This document shows positions 1 to 11,690 of a stretch of 64,000 nucleotides of DNA, piece by piece; the first letter of the stretch is position 1, and every line of letters starts with the position of its first letter. Source of the stretch: Megaleporinus macrocephalus (Eukaryota > Chordata > Actinopteri > Characiformes > Anostomidae); contig CM038720.1 in NCBI GenBank assembly GCA_021613375.1, positions 8,538,962 through 8,602,961 on the forward strand, in the 5' to 3' direction. The notes beneath the pieces are model-generated. The model was not told the origin of the DNA and did no database searches. It worked only from the letters and a program-made list of their open reading frames with translations. Position numbers and translations under genes: made by a program.

Positions 1-2734
1 GTGTTACAGTTTACCTGTACACAGGTAGGTGAAGGTAGTGTTACAGTTTACCTGTACACAGGTAGGTGAAGGTAGTGTTACAGTTTATCTGTACACAGGT
101 AGGTGAAGGTAGTGTTACGGTTTACATGTACACAGGTAGGTGAAGGTAGTGTTACAGTTTACCTGTACACAGGTAGGTGAAGGTAGTGTTACAGTTTATC
201 TGTACACAGGTAGGTGAAGGTAGTGTTACAGTTTACCTGTACACAGGTAGGTGAAGGTAGTGTTACAGTTTACCTGTACACAGGTAGGTGAAGGTAGTGT
301 TACGGTTTACATGTACACAGGTAGGTGAAGGTAGTGTTACAGTTTACCTGTACACAGGTAGGTGAAGGTAGTGTTACAGTTTATATGTACACAGGTAGGT
401 GAAGGTAGTGTTACAGTTTATCTGTACACAGGTAGGTGAAGGTAGCGTTACAGTTTACCTGTACACAGGTAGGTGAAGGTAGTGTTACAGTTTACCTGTA
501 CACAGGTAGGTGAAGGTAGTGTTACAGTTTATATGTACACAGGTAGGTGAAGGTAGTGTTACAGTTTACCTGTACACAGGTAGGTGAAGGTAGTGTTACA
601 GTTTACCTGTACACAGGTAGGTGAAGGTAGTGTTACAGTTTACCTGTACACAGGTAGGTGAAGGTAGTGTTACAGTTTATATGTACACAGGTAGGTGAAG
701 GTAGTGTTACAGTTTATCTGTACACAGGTAGGTGAAGGTAGTGTTACAGTTTACCTGTACACAGGTAGGTGAAGGTAGTGTTACAGTTTATCTGTACACA
801 GGTAGGTGAAGGTAGTGTTACAGTTTATCTGTACACAGGTAGGTGAAGGTAGTGTTACAGTTTATCTGTACACAGGTAGGTGAAGGTAGTGTTACAGTTT
901 ACCTGTACACAGGTAGGTGAAGGTAGTGTTACAGTTTACCTGTACACAGGTAGGTGAAGGTAGTGTTACAGTTTATCTGTACACAGGTAGGTGAAGGTAG
1001 TGTTACGGTTTACATGTACACAGGTAGGTGAAGGTAGTGTTACAGTTTACCTGTACACAGGTAGGTGAAGGTAGTGTTACAGTTTATCTGTACACAGGTA
1101 GGTGAAGGTAGTGTTACAGTTTACCTGTACACAGGTAGGTGAAGGTAGTGTTACAGTTTACCTGTACACAGGTAGGTGAAGGTAGTGTTACGGTTTACAT
1201 GTACACAGGTAGGTGAAGGTAGTGTTACAGTTTACCTGTACACAGGTAGGTGAAGGTAGTGTTACAGTTTACATGTACACAGGTAGGTGAAGGTAGTGTT
1301 ACAGTTTATCTGTACACAGGTAGGTGAAGGTAGCGTTACAGTTTACCTGTACACAGGTAGGTGAAGGTAGTGTTACAGTTTACCTGTACACAGGTAGGTG
1401 AAGGTAGTGTTACAGTTTATATGTACACAGGTAGGTGAAGGTAGTGTTACAGTTTACCTGTACACAGGTAGGTGAAGGTAGTGTTACAGTTTACCTGTAC
1501 ACAGGTAGGTGAAGGTAGTGTTACAGTTTACCTGTACACAGGTAGGTGAAGGTAGTGTTACAGTTTATATGTACACAGGTAGGTGAAGGTAGTGTTACAG
1601 TTTATCTGTACACAGGTAGGTGAAGGTAGTGTTACAGTTTACCTGTACACAGGTAGGTGAAGGTAGTGTTACAGTTTACCAGTACACAGGTAGGTGAAGG
1701 CAGTGTTACAGTTTATCTGTACACAGGTAGGTGAAGGTAGTGTTACAGTTTACCTGTACACAGGTAGGTGAAGGTAGTGTTACAGTTTACCTGTACACAG
1801 GTAGGTGAAGGTAGTGTTACAGTTTACCTGTACACAGGTAGGTGAAGGTAGTGTTACAGTTTATCTGTACACAGGTAGGTGAAGGTAGTGTTACGGTTTA
1901 CATGTACACAGGTAGGTGAAGGTAGTGTTACAGTTTACCTGTACACAGGTAGGTGAAGGTAGTGTTACAGTTTACCTGTACACAGGTAGGTGAAGGTAGT
2001 GTTACAGTTTATCTGTACACAGGTAGGTGAAGGTAGTGTTACAGTTTACCTGTACACAGGTAGGTGAAGGTAGTGTTACAGTTTACCTGTACACAGGTAG
2101 GTGAAGGTAGTGTTACAGTTTACCAGTACACAGGTAGGTGAAGGTAGTGTTACAGTTTATCTGTACACAGGTAGGTGAAGGTAGTGTTACAGTTTATCTG
2201 TACACAGGTAGGTGAAGGTAGTGTTACAGTTTACCTGTACACAGGTAGGTGAAGGTAGTGTTACAGTTTACCTGTACACAGGTAGGTGAAGGTAGTGTTA
2301 CGGTTTACATGTACACAGGTAGGTGAAGGTAGTGTTACAGTTTATCTGTACACAGGTAGGTGAAGGTAGTGTTACAGTTTACCTGTACACAGGTAGGTGA
2401 AGGTAGTGTTCCGGTTTATCTGTACACAGGTAGGTGAAGGTAGTGTTACGGTTTACATGTACACAGGTAGGTGAAGGTAGTGTTACAGTTTACCTGTACA
2501 CAGGTAGGTGAAGGTAGTGTTACGGTTTACATGTACACAGGTAGGTGAAGGTAGTGTTACAGTTTACCTGTACACAGGTAGGTGAAGGTAGTGTTACAGT
2601 TTATCTGTACACAGGTAGGTGAAGGTAGTGTTACGGTTTACATGTACACAGGTAGGTGAAGGTAGTGTTACGGTTTACATGTACACAGGTAGGAGAAGGT
2701 AGTGTTACAGTTTACCTGTACACAGGTAGGTGAA
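1..2734. repeat. 37-bp minisatellite array (about 74 copies)
   Basis: A head-to-tail array of a 37-bp unit that runs off the left edge of the window and ends at 2734. Units differ mainly at one short block (acctg, atctg, acatg, atatg or accag) and by a linked ttacag/ttacgg change. Each unit carries the inverted pair TACCTG...CAGGTA around a TACA spacer, and a CAGGTAGGTG string that resembles a 5' splice site. The order of variants repeats with an 888-bp period (24 units). No coding frame is credible here. Confidence 0.98.
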
Positions 2735-3529
2735 CCCCAGTCTATAGCAGAGAGGGTAGAAGTGTAACCAACTACACTATACCAACCAATGAAAACTTAC
2801 TTGCTGACCTTCTAAAACATTAAGGACGTAACTACAGCTCAACTGAAGAAGCTCCAAAGCAGAAATAAGCTACACTTCATTCCTCTGTATGTAGTTGAAA
2901 TGACAATAAAAACCCACTTGACTTGACTTGACTTGACTTGACACCGTGAACAAGGGCATACATTGAGTTTGTAAGTCAAACAACCATCCTGGTTTATTTT
3001 TGTTGTACTGTCAACCACGTAACGCACAGATCATTCATCAAAGTTACTGAAAGAAAAGAACTAAACACACAACCGCATAGCTGGCGATAAGCGTCAGCTG
3101 AGTAAGCAAAGAACCGAGATCACCGATCAGATCTGCAAGGCTAACATGGGCGTGACAGGGCAGCAAGAATTCAACCTGAAAACAAAGCGTGTGCGGGAAC
3201 CTAAAGCGAGCAGTCTTCCTCACTGCAGTCTTCTTTTCAGTGAAAGCCTGAAAACCTGTATGTCTAGTTCCGACGTGACGGCTGGCGTGCCTGCCTGAGC
3301 CGCCTGTGCAGGACAGGAATTACTGTCACAGGGCTAAAATTCCTCACATGCTCTTAGCGACCATTAGATGTTTTTCGCTCTGCCTCAGTTTTAGTACCTG
3401 CTGTCCGGCCAAATGATATGATCAGCTGTATATGCACATTCATTTGGCCATTTTATCAGAAACACCTACATGTCCGGTCCTTTGTTTATTTACTGTCCAG
3501 TCAAAATGGGCAGCACAAGGTTTTTAGTT
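2735..3529. other. Non-coding spacer with a LINE-like (TTGAC)n tail
   Basis: Unique-looking sequence between two minisatellites. At about 2880-2942 a stretch reading ...tgacaataaaaaccc followed by five TTGAC units looks like the 3' tail of a decayed fish LINE or SINE, but no reverse transcriptase is readable. No gene is recognised; the 62-codon reading frame on the minus strand overlaps this tail and is not supported. Confidence 0.5.
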
Positions 3530-5025
3530 TGCAACAGTTGGGTTGGCATTGCAGTAGCATAGGTGTTGCAGTAGCATAGGTGTTGCAGTTGTATAAGTGT
3601 TGCAGTTATATAGGCGTTGTCGTTGGGTTGGTGTTGCAGTTGTATAGGTGTTGCAGTTGTATTGGTGTTGCAGTTATATAGGTGTTGCAGTTGTATAGGT
3701 GTTGCAGTTGTATAGGTGTTGCAGTTGTATAGGTGTTGCAGTTGTATTGGCGTTGCATAGGTGTTGCAGTTGTATAGGTGTTGCAATTGTATAGGTGTTG
3801 CAGTTGCATAAGTGTTGCAGTTGGGTTGGCGTTGCAGTTGTATAGGTGTTGCAGTTGTATTGGTGCTGCAGTTGTATAGGTGTTGCAGTTGTATTGGTGC
3901 TGCAGTTGCATAGGTGTTGCAGTTGTATAGGTGTTGCAGTTGTATAGGTGTTGCAGTTATAGAGGTGTTGCAGTTGTAGAGGTGTTGCAGTTGTATTGGT
4001 GCTGCAGTTGTATAGGTGTTGCAGTTGTATAGGTGTTGCAGTTGTATTGGTGCTGCAGTTGCATAGGTGTTGCAGTTGTATAAGTGTTGCAGTTGTATAG
4101 GCGTTGCCGTTGGGTTGGTGTTGCAGTTGTATAGGTGTTGCAGTTGCATAAGTGTTGCAGTTGGGCTGGCGTTGCAGTTGGGTTGGCGTTGAAGTTGCAT
4201 AGGTGTTGCAGTTGCATAGGTGTTGCAGTTGTATAAGTGTTGCAGTTATATAGGCGTTGTCGTTGGGTTGGTGTTGCAGTTGTATAGGTGTTGCAGTTGT
4301 ATTGGTGTTGCAGTTGTGTTGGCGTTGCAGTTGTATAGGTGTTGCAGTTGTATAGGTGTTGCAGTTGTATAGGTGTTGCAGTTGTATTGGCGTTGCATAG
4401 GTGTTGCAGTTGTATAGGTGTTGCAATTGTATAGGTGTTGCAGTTGCATAAGTGTTGCAGTTGGGTTGGCGTGGCAGTTGGGTTGGTGTTGCAGTTGTAT
4501 AGGTGTTGCCGTTGGGTTGGTGTTGCAGTTGTATAGGTGTTGCAGTTGTATAGGTGTTGCAGTTGTATTGGTGCTGCAGTTGTATAGGTGTTGCAGTTGT
4601 ATAGGTGTTGCAGTTGTATAGGTGTTGCAGTTGTATTGGTGTTGCAGTTGTGTTGGCGTTGCAGTTGTATAGGTGTTGCAGTTGTATAGGTGTTGCAGTT
4701 GTATAGGTGTTGCAGTTGTATTGGCGTTGCATAGGTGTTGCAGTTGTATAGGTGTTGCAATTGTATAGGTGTTGCAGTTGCATAAGTGTTGCAGTTGGGT
4801 TGGCGTGGCAGTTGGGTTGGTGTTGCAGTTGTATAGGTGTTGCCGTTGGGTTGGTGTTGCAGTTGTATAGGTGTTGCAGTTGTATAGGTGTTGCAGTTGT
4901 ATTGGTGCTGCAGTTGTATAGGTGTTGCAGTTGTATAGGTGTTGCAGTTGTATTGGTGTTGCAGTTGTATAGGTGTTGCCGTTGGGTTGGTGTTGCCGTT
5001 GGGTTGGTGTTGCAGTTGGGTATTA
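3530..5025. repeat. 17-bp minisatellite array
   Basis: Tandem copies of a 17-bp unit (ggtgttgcagttgtata and variants such as ttgggttgg or ttgcata). Partial units shift the register. A longer block containing the marker ttgcaattgt recurs at 3781, 4421 and 4755, showing segmental duplication inside the array. Because 17 is not a multiple of 3 and the unit has few stops, long frames stay open on both strands and translate into 17-residue repeats. These are artefacts of the repeat, not genes. Confidence 0.97.
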
Positions 5026-5695
5026 CTGCAATATAACGATCAAAAAAGAAGAAATCCAAAAACACTAATAAAGTCCTTAATTAACACAAATGAATACTTC
5101 TATAGGAATCTCTCATTTCACAAAATAGAACAGCAGAGCAGCTGCAATGCCTGATCTAGATTTATAAATCTCTGCATCTTTTTATAGTGCTGCTGCTTCT
5201 AGGTCAATCCCAAACGCTATCATTTCTCCCTCTCGCACTGTGGCTGTGATTGACTCTATCTGGGACAGTTAAAGGCCTGATGAGGTGGGCTTTCCTATAG
5301 GGAACCACAGGGCATCATAATCTCATATCAAATGCCTCACAGGCGATACAGCCAGTGATACGGCCTGTCATGATAAAGGTCAAGGTCTCAGATCCGGGTG
5401 TATTCTATCAATGCATTCAATTGTAATGATGTTGTTTCGCGTCATGCATTTTAGTTGATAGCACGAGATCTTTCAGATTGCCCTCCTGTTGTCTGAACTT
5501 GTCTGGTGTCTCCTCCTGATCAGCTCATCTCTATTGTCTGGGCAGCTTTTCCAGGCAGCCGGGTCTAATCGCCATGACATGGTGGGCGTGGCAGCACGGG
5601 TCCGGAGCCGGAGGAGATCAGCACGCCTGTATCGCAGCGACTTAAGAGGCTCACTACTGCCGCGTATCTGGAGCAGAATCCCGCCAATCACCCCT

Positions 5696-5736
<41 letters not shown>

Positions 5737-6422
5737 ACAGCATACTGCTGGAAGGCACTGTTGTCTAAACAAGTGAACTCTACAAGGCAGCCAGCTGAAT
5801 GAGGCCCAAACATTCCACTGTATCTCCAGAAGTGAAGGCTGTTTAACAGGCGCACTGACCTGGGAGCAGGTGGGAAACGAGGACTCCGTAACAGACCAGC
5901 ACCCCCAGTTTGAAAGCTACCGCCAGCATCACCTGTAGACTGCTAGGAAACAACATTCATTCGACCCAAACAGTGTTTTACAGGCTTAGAATACTCATCC
6001 AATGCAAAAAATATATATTTAAGCAAACAAAATCATGTTAAATCTAACCAAAACATCATATTTCTCATTCAGAGGAATATAAAATAGGTTATTTAACCAA
6101 TTTCTAAACATTTTTAGATTGCATAAGTGTCCAGTTCCATTTCCAAATAACTTTCCTTATTAAATCTTCAATATTAATCATGTAAAATGACAAAAATATA
6201 TGAATTCAAAGGCATTTACAGCTGAATTACGGAGTCCGTCCACTAAACCAACAGAAAGATCCATGGTTTTAATATGTTATATGAGGGTTTGGCTTTGGAA
6301 CCCTTGTCTAGCTGTGTGCAGTCTCTCCTGCAGGGGGCACTATTAGCAAACAGGCTGTTTTAGTGAGCACTGAATCAGTAAAAGAACCTGTTGTAAAGCC
6401 TAGCAGCATCTAATGAAGGCTC
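5026..6422. other. Intergenic stretch with a (CA)n microsatellite
   Basis: No gene is recognised. It contains a (CA)n run at about 5698-5732 and otherwise unremarkable AT-rich sequence. The short open frames on both strands near 5473-5776 have no recognisable domain and run through the microsatellite. Confidence 0.6.
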
Positions 6423-6430
6423 ATATTCAC

Positions 6431-6818
6431 TAGGGCTGTGTGTTGGCAAGAACCTGTCAATACAATACATATTGTGATACAGCAGTCACGATTCAATATA
6501 TCGCAATATACTGCGATACTACAAGCAACGTGATATATTGCGATTTTTCAAATCCTACTATTGAAACACGCCACTATATGAACAGGTTTAGCAATGCTTA
6601 CAATAGCATTGCGCCCTTGTGCTGCTTGTTAATGTTGGAGTGGAGTTGAAAATGGATTACAACACTGCCATCTAGTGGTCAGAGGTTTAAAAACAACACA
6701 CAATGACTCACTGTCTGCCAGAATCTGTGTATCGACACTGTGTTTTTGAGAATCGATACAGTATCACCAAACATAATATCCCAATATTCAATATTTTTGA
6801 TATTTTCTTATATCCCTA
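6431..6818. mobile_element. hAT-type non-autonomous element (family A), full length
   Basis: A 388-bp element that starts TAGGGCTGTG and ends TATATCCCTA, giving short terminal inverted repeats of the TAGGG type. It is flanked by a perfect 8-bp direct repeat, atattcac, at 6423-6430 and 6819-6826. Eight-base target duplications and TAGGG/CAGGG ends are typical of the hAT superfamily. It encodes no transposase. Four further, more decayed copies lie at 8124, 12508, 40169 and 44649. Confidence 0.85.
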
Positions 6819-6826
6819 ATATTCAC

Positions 6827-8123
6827 AGAAACAACTTTTTTTCAAATCCAGAGGTCAAGTTTATCAATGCTTACACGATTTCTATCAAATAATTTTAGTG
6901 AACCAATCAAACTTAAAGACTGTGCAGAACTCCAGAGCTACAGTACGTTAGGTTTGCGTGCTTTACTGTTGATCTGCTGCTGCTCAGACTGTTCGAACAC
7001 GTCAGTGAAGAAAACAAACAATGACATTAATCACTATTTCTAATATTTCTAGTTTTTTAAAGAATCCTCAAGTAGTGTATGTACCTTTACATTTAATTTT
7101 ACACCACCTCATCTGATTACGTGTCTTTGGTAAATTCAGGTTTATTAGAAGAGGATGTGTTCCACTCCCAGTAGACTGGCTTTACTGGTACAACACAAAA
7201 CCGCCACCCAGTGCAAAACAATCTGACAACCTTTCATTACCAAATCTGTAGCTTCCTGTACACTTTTATCAAGCGAGGTGGCCACACCTGCTACAGTGGG
7301 TCCGTGCCAATGAGGGCTAGACTGCAATAATTGCTTGTACCAGCTCATAGTGAGACCGGTCGGCTGACATCATACATTATTACCCAATTATTATATAATT
7401 ATACATTATTACTGGACCCAATGTAGATGCATACGTTGGCTATGCTTGGGTTATATTGGGTTGTGTACCCAGAGAGCATATATTGCACCCATCCAAAAAG
7501 CTGCATATGTCATGGTGTATGTTTACAGCACCAGGTTTCAAGCAGCAGACGAACAGCTTCAGGTCTCGAGGGGGAATAAACGCGATCGTCTAAGCTCTAA
7601 GCGTACAATGACAGCCTCGGACAAAAGGCGCCACTGATTTTCCACATCGATTCGATCCCGATTCACAAGGTCCCAATTCAATTCGATTTCCGATTCGATT
7701 CCATTCAATATGGATTCATTTAGGGATGTTTCAGTTACAATAATATGTTTTATTTAAATATGAAAAGAGATTTTCAGAGAACTAATGTGGTTAATGTACA
7801 AGGAAAGCTCAACCTACCATTACAATACATTAGTGTTTATATGTTTATATACTGTCCTGGTTTCTGAATCCAAAATGTAGCCAGACATCTGCTTTCAAGT
7901 TCTGGGGCGCCTTTACTTGTGCTCCAGCCATGATTAACTGGTGTGCGCCCCCAGCCAGATCTCGTTGCGCGAAAAACAATGGCTGAGCACACAAGACTAG
8001 TGGGCTAGAATGCTAATTTTAAAGATCGATTCTTTCTAACTAGATTACTTACAGTTTCATGGGCAAATTGAAAATCACCATGTTCTCTTATTCGCCAACT
8101 CGCATGCGGTAACTGTTTATACT
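6827..8123. other. Intergenic sequence, no gene seen
   Basis: No gene is recognised. The segment at about 7640-7720 is rich in cgattcgatt-type motifs, which in fish often mark decayed DNA transposons; this is only suggestive. Confidence 0.5.
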
Positions 8124-8346
8124 AGGGCTGTGCGTTGGCAAGAACCTGGCGATACAACACGTATCGTGATACAGCAGTCACGATTCAATATATCATAATA
8201 TACTGCAATACTGCAAGCAAAGTGATATATTGTGATTTTTCAAATCTGCTATTAAAACACACCACTATATGAACACGTTTGTCAATGCTTACAATAGCAC
8301 TGCACCCTTGTGCTGCTTGTTAATGTTGGAGTGGAGCTGAAAAAGG
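8124..8346. mobile_element. hAT-type element family A, 3'-truncated copy
   Basis: It begins TAGGGCTGTGCGTTGGCAAG and matches the left roughly 220 bp of the full-length copy at 6431, including the cttgtgctgcttgttaatg block. Similarity stops abruptly after gagctgaaaa near 8342-8346. No right end or target duplication is visible. Confidence 0.8.
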
Positions 8347-10099
8347 TATACAATTTCTGTTTTTCCAGCTAGAGTGTCATCCAGGAAGAGGAGCCTCCCC
8401 GCACAGCTCCCTGCAATTCCTATCTGAACAACTAGGTGGAAATACACACCCTTTCATTTTTCATTTTTCTGACTAAAGCAGCGGCCTCACGAGAACAGTT
8501 TACGCCGTTCATCGCATGTGCGGATAGAAAACATGTCGTCTGTCTGTGTATGTGACTCTCAGTCAGGACAGTTTATAACATCTGTAAAATTAATAACATC
8601 AGCGTCTCTCACGGAAAACCAAGACAAAGATATTAAACACTATTAATCTGATACAGCACTTCAGAGACACCACACAGCTGAACACAGTGAGTATCAGTAA
8701 ACAGCAGAGCTACACACACAGCTAACACAAAACAAACAACCCAGAACACCTACAGACCAGATCTGACCGGTACGAACAGAACAGCAGCAGAAACAGCCAG
8801 AGAGCTAAAGAACCACAGCCAGAGTGATTGAGTTTATAGTTCTAGATAAGCAGCTCTTCTTGGCTGTAGAAGACGTTCATTCTGCTGCTTAATGTTCCAC
8901 CTGGATCTACGCTCTGCTGTTCCTAGTAGAGATACTTTTCAGATGTTCCTCTTCTGGAGCTTATCAAGAGGTTTACTCCCACATAGACCAACTTCTAATT
9001 TAGTTATAATATTATAATGTTTAACATGAGCTCCTTAAAAATGATAATAAACCAGTTTAGACCATGTTTCATGACTTGCTTGTGCTAATAACTACTTGTA
9101 GCCCTGCCGTGGCGTATACCTCGCCCTCGATGGGTATCGGCTATCGGCCGATCGTGCTGAAAGGTGATCTGCGATCGAAATTAGCCTCAAAAACACTGAT
9201 CTCTACTTTCTGCTCTTCCTGCAACTCCCAAGGCTTCAAACTTCCGTGACCATATCTGTGAGAAATGCGCCATGTAATCAGAAACATTCAAAAAGCCCAG
9301 AAAATGGACTCTGATATTGAGATTTCTCACATAACCTATTTACAGGGCAGAGAGAAGGAGCCTAGCCCTCTATATACACTCAGTCACACCTGCTAGCTGC
9401 TCACACACACTGCTGGAACGGCCACTCAGTGACTCACTCACTCCCTTCCACTCCGCTCAGTCCAGCAGGCTGAGAGGCATTCCATATAATCCACTCCTGA
9501 GAGGCCTGAGCCCCCCAAGACTCTGGTTAACCTCTCATGAGTAGACTCTAAAGCCCCTTACCACAGCTTCTTACATCTGGATCTTCACACGCCCTGCTCA
9601 GCATGCAAAAGCTTGTCAAGGAGCAAAGCCAGAGCTTGTCCCGATTATACAGACCTGATGAACTGATGCCCTGATTAACTCAAGCTGATGGGCTTCGCAA
9701 GACATGCCGAGGCCTCGGCGCTGTAGACATGCTGTGCAAGAGAGGTGGAAGGAGCCAGATGCTGTCATCTGCAGAGCATGTGCCTGGTTCAGCGTAAGCC
9801 TCTTATCCAAGAACCCATCCTCCGTACGCTCCACCACAGTGCCAGTTTATTATCTAGGCTCAGTGGACAGTTGATCAGAAACACTTACCACATTAATGGC
9901 TGGACTAATCGGAGATTAAATAAATTAAGGGCGGTTGATCAGTGCTGTATGTGGTTTCCACATACGGCCAATGAGTATAGAGAGTGGGTTAACACAGTAA
10001 ACAAGCACCTCAGTTCTTATCATAAGATCTCAATGACAGACTAGAAAAGGAAAGGAAACGCAGGACGGCTGTAGAGCTTAAGCAGTGCGAGGAGCGGTA
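8347..10099. other. Intergenic sequence with a possible transposon remnant
   Basis: No gene is recognised. The block at about 9115-9210 (gggtatcggctatcggccg...) resembles the terminal region of a common fish DNA-transposon repeat, but its partner end was not found. The short open frames here have no recognisable domains. Confidence 0.45.
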
Positions 10100-10835
10100 G
10101 TTGAATAAACAACAAATAGAGGAGTGTGGGTCAGTGCGTTTGGAGATCTGCTCTAAGTGAGTACAGGCAGTTCGGTGGCCGTAGGTTCAACAAAACCGCA
10201 ATTTTTGGGTTCGGCCGAAAATGAATGGGATCCTATGAGAGGAATGAAGGGTTGAATAAACGACAAATAGAGGAGTGAAGGCCAGTATGTCTGTGAATTA
10301 GAGCTTGGAGATCTGCTCTGAGTGAGTACAGGCAGTTTGATGGCCATAGGTTAAATGACACTATGGGGCTTGGGTGTGACCGAAAATTAATGGGACCCCA
10401 TGAGAGGAACAAGGGATGAATAAACAACAAATAGACAAGTGCAGGTCTGTATTTCTGTGGATTAGAGCTTGGGGACCTGGCCTGAGTGAGTTTGATGGCT
10501 GTAGGTTAGGATACCATGAGGTTTGGATGTGACCGAAAATGAATGGGACCCTATGAGAGGAACGAGGGATGAATAAACAACAAATAGACAAGTGCAGGTC
10601 AGTGTGTCCATGGATTAGAGCTTGGGGACCTGGCCTGAGTTTGAAGCTTGAAGCTGTAGGTAAAATAATACTATAAGGTTTGGGTGTGACTGAAAATTGA
10701 TGGGACTTGATGGGGGGAAAGAGGATTAAAAAAATGGCAAACAGATGAGTGCGGGTGAAACCATTTATTCATGAATTTGGGGCCGGGGGTCTGCCCAGAG
10801 TCAGTGTATGTGAAACAGTGTCTGTCGGTCAGGCA
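10100..10835. repeat. Degenerate tandem repeat of about 155 bp, 4-5 copies
   Basis: The phrase gaataaacaacaaatag or a close variant recurs at 10103, 10254, 10418 and 10571, with a decayed trace near 10728. That gives spacings of 151, 164 and 153 bp. Each copy also carries a gagcttgg(a/g)gatctg-like block and a gaccgaaaatgaatgggac-like block. The minus-strand open frames across it have similar translations because of the repeat and are not counted as genes. Confidence 0.85.
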
Positions 10836-11060
10836 GAAGTTCAGTAGATTGGCATACACATTTCCATCCTATTCATTCTCTATGGGTAAAAATTCTGGAA
10901 AAAAATCAGTTGTTTTCCAGAATCTGTGCATCCAATCATAAAGCCACATACAAGCTTAAATCACACAGTCAGACCAGAAAATCTAGAGTGGAAACAGAGT
11001 TGATATCTCAAAAACTGTGGGATGAGTTACGCGGCGTAGATATGGCAGGAAGCAAAAAAG

Positions 11061-11063
<3 letters not shown>

Positions 11064-11098
<35 letters not shown>
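11064..11098. repeat. (TA)n microsatellite
   Basis: An uninterrupted (TA)n tract that abuts the left end of the Tc1-type MITE at 11099. Confidence 0.95.
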
Positions 11099-11099
<1 letters not shown>

Positions 11100-11594
11100 T
11101 ACCGCTCAAAACTTTAGGATCACTTTAGAATTTTATTTCGTGCAATTTGTATGCAATTTATGCAATTTTCATGCAATTCACAAAGAATAGTGTCTATTTC
11201 ACAATTAATGTAAGTGTATCAGATGATTTTTAAAGAATAAACGTTTGTATTAAAGTCTATTTTTGTTTAGAGGCTTATTTTGCATATAGTCCTATTATCA
11301 GCAATTCTCAGCCCTTGGATGTCATTGGACTAATTGGTTGTTAGGACACTCTTGCTCAATTGTGATGCACAGCTGAAAAACATTCTACTAATAAGTGAGT
11401 ATAAAAGGGAGAACAACATTCTAGGTTAGTTTAGTATCTGAAGCATCAGCAGTTGATGGCTTGCTGACCGACTCACAATGACCAGAAAGAAAGAACTTTC
11501 TTTAGAGACTCGTCAGTCCGTTGTTGTGTTAAGGAAGAAGATACTCCATTGAAAACAAGAACATTTCACTGTGATTGTCAACTTTTGAGTGTTA

Positions 11595-11597
<3 letters not shown>
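11099..11597 (+). mobile_element. Tc1/mariner-type MITE (family B), copy 1
   Basis: About 499 bp. The left end is CTACCGCTCAAAACTTTAGG and the right end is the inverted equivalent, ...acttttgagtgttactg. TA lies at both junctions, as expected for Tc1/mariner. A frame beginning with ATG at 11478 reads MTRKKELSLETRQSVVVLRK and stops soon after; it resembles the N-terminus of Tc1 transposases (compare K-E-L-S...R-Q...V). The element is therefore probably an internal-deletion derivative of a Tc1 transposon. Related copies are at 15048, 17157 and 26168. Confidence 0.85.

Positions 11598-11685
<88 letters not shown>
11598..11685. repeat. (TA)n microsatellite
   Basis: About 88 bp of nearly pure (TA)n beginning exactly at the right-hand TA of the Tc1-type MITE. 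Open frames across it encode only Ile-Tyr repeats. Confidence 0.97.

Positions 11686-11690
<5 letters not shown>

Noticed and set aside
1..2734. CRISPR-like array
   Set aside because: Units are contiguous 37-bp tandem copies without unique spacers, in a vertebrate genome; it is a minisatellite.
3674..5065. 463-codon minus-strand frame and related frames on both strands
   Set aside because: It lies almost wholly within the 17-bp minisatellite; the repeat itself keeps frames open, several frames overlap in both strands, and no domain, splice or promoter evidence exists.
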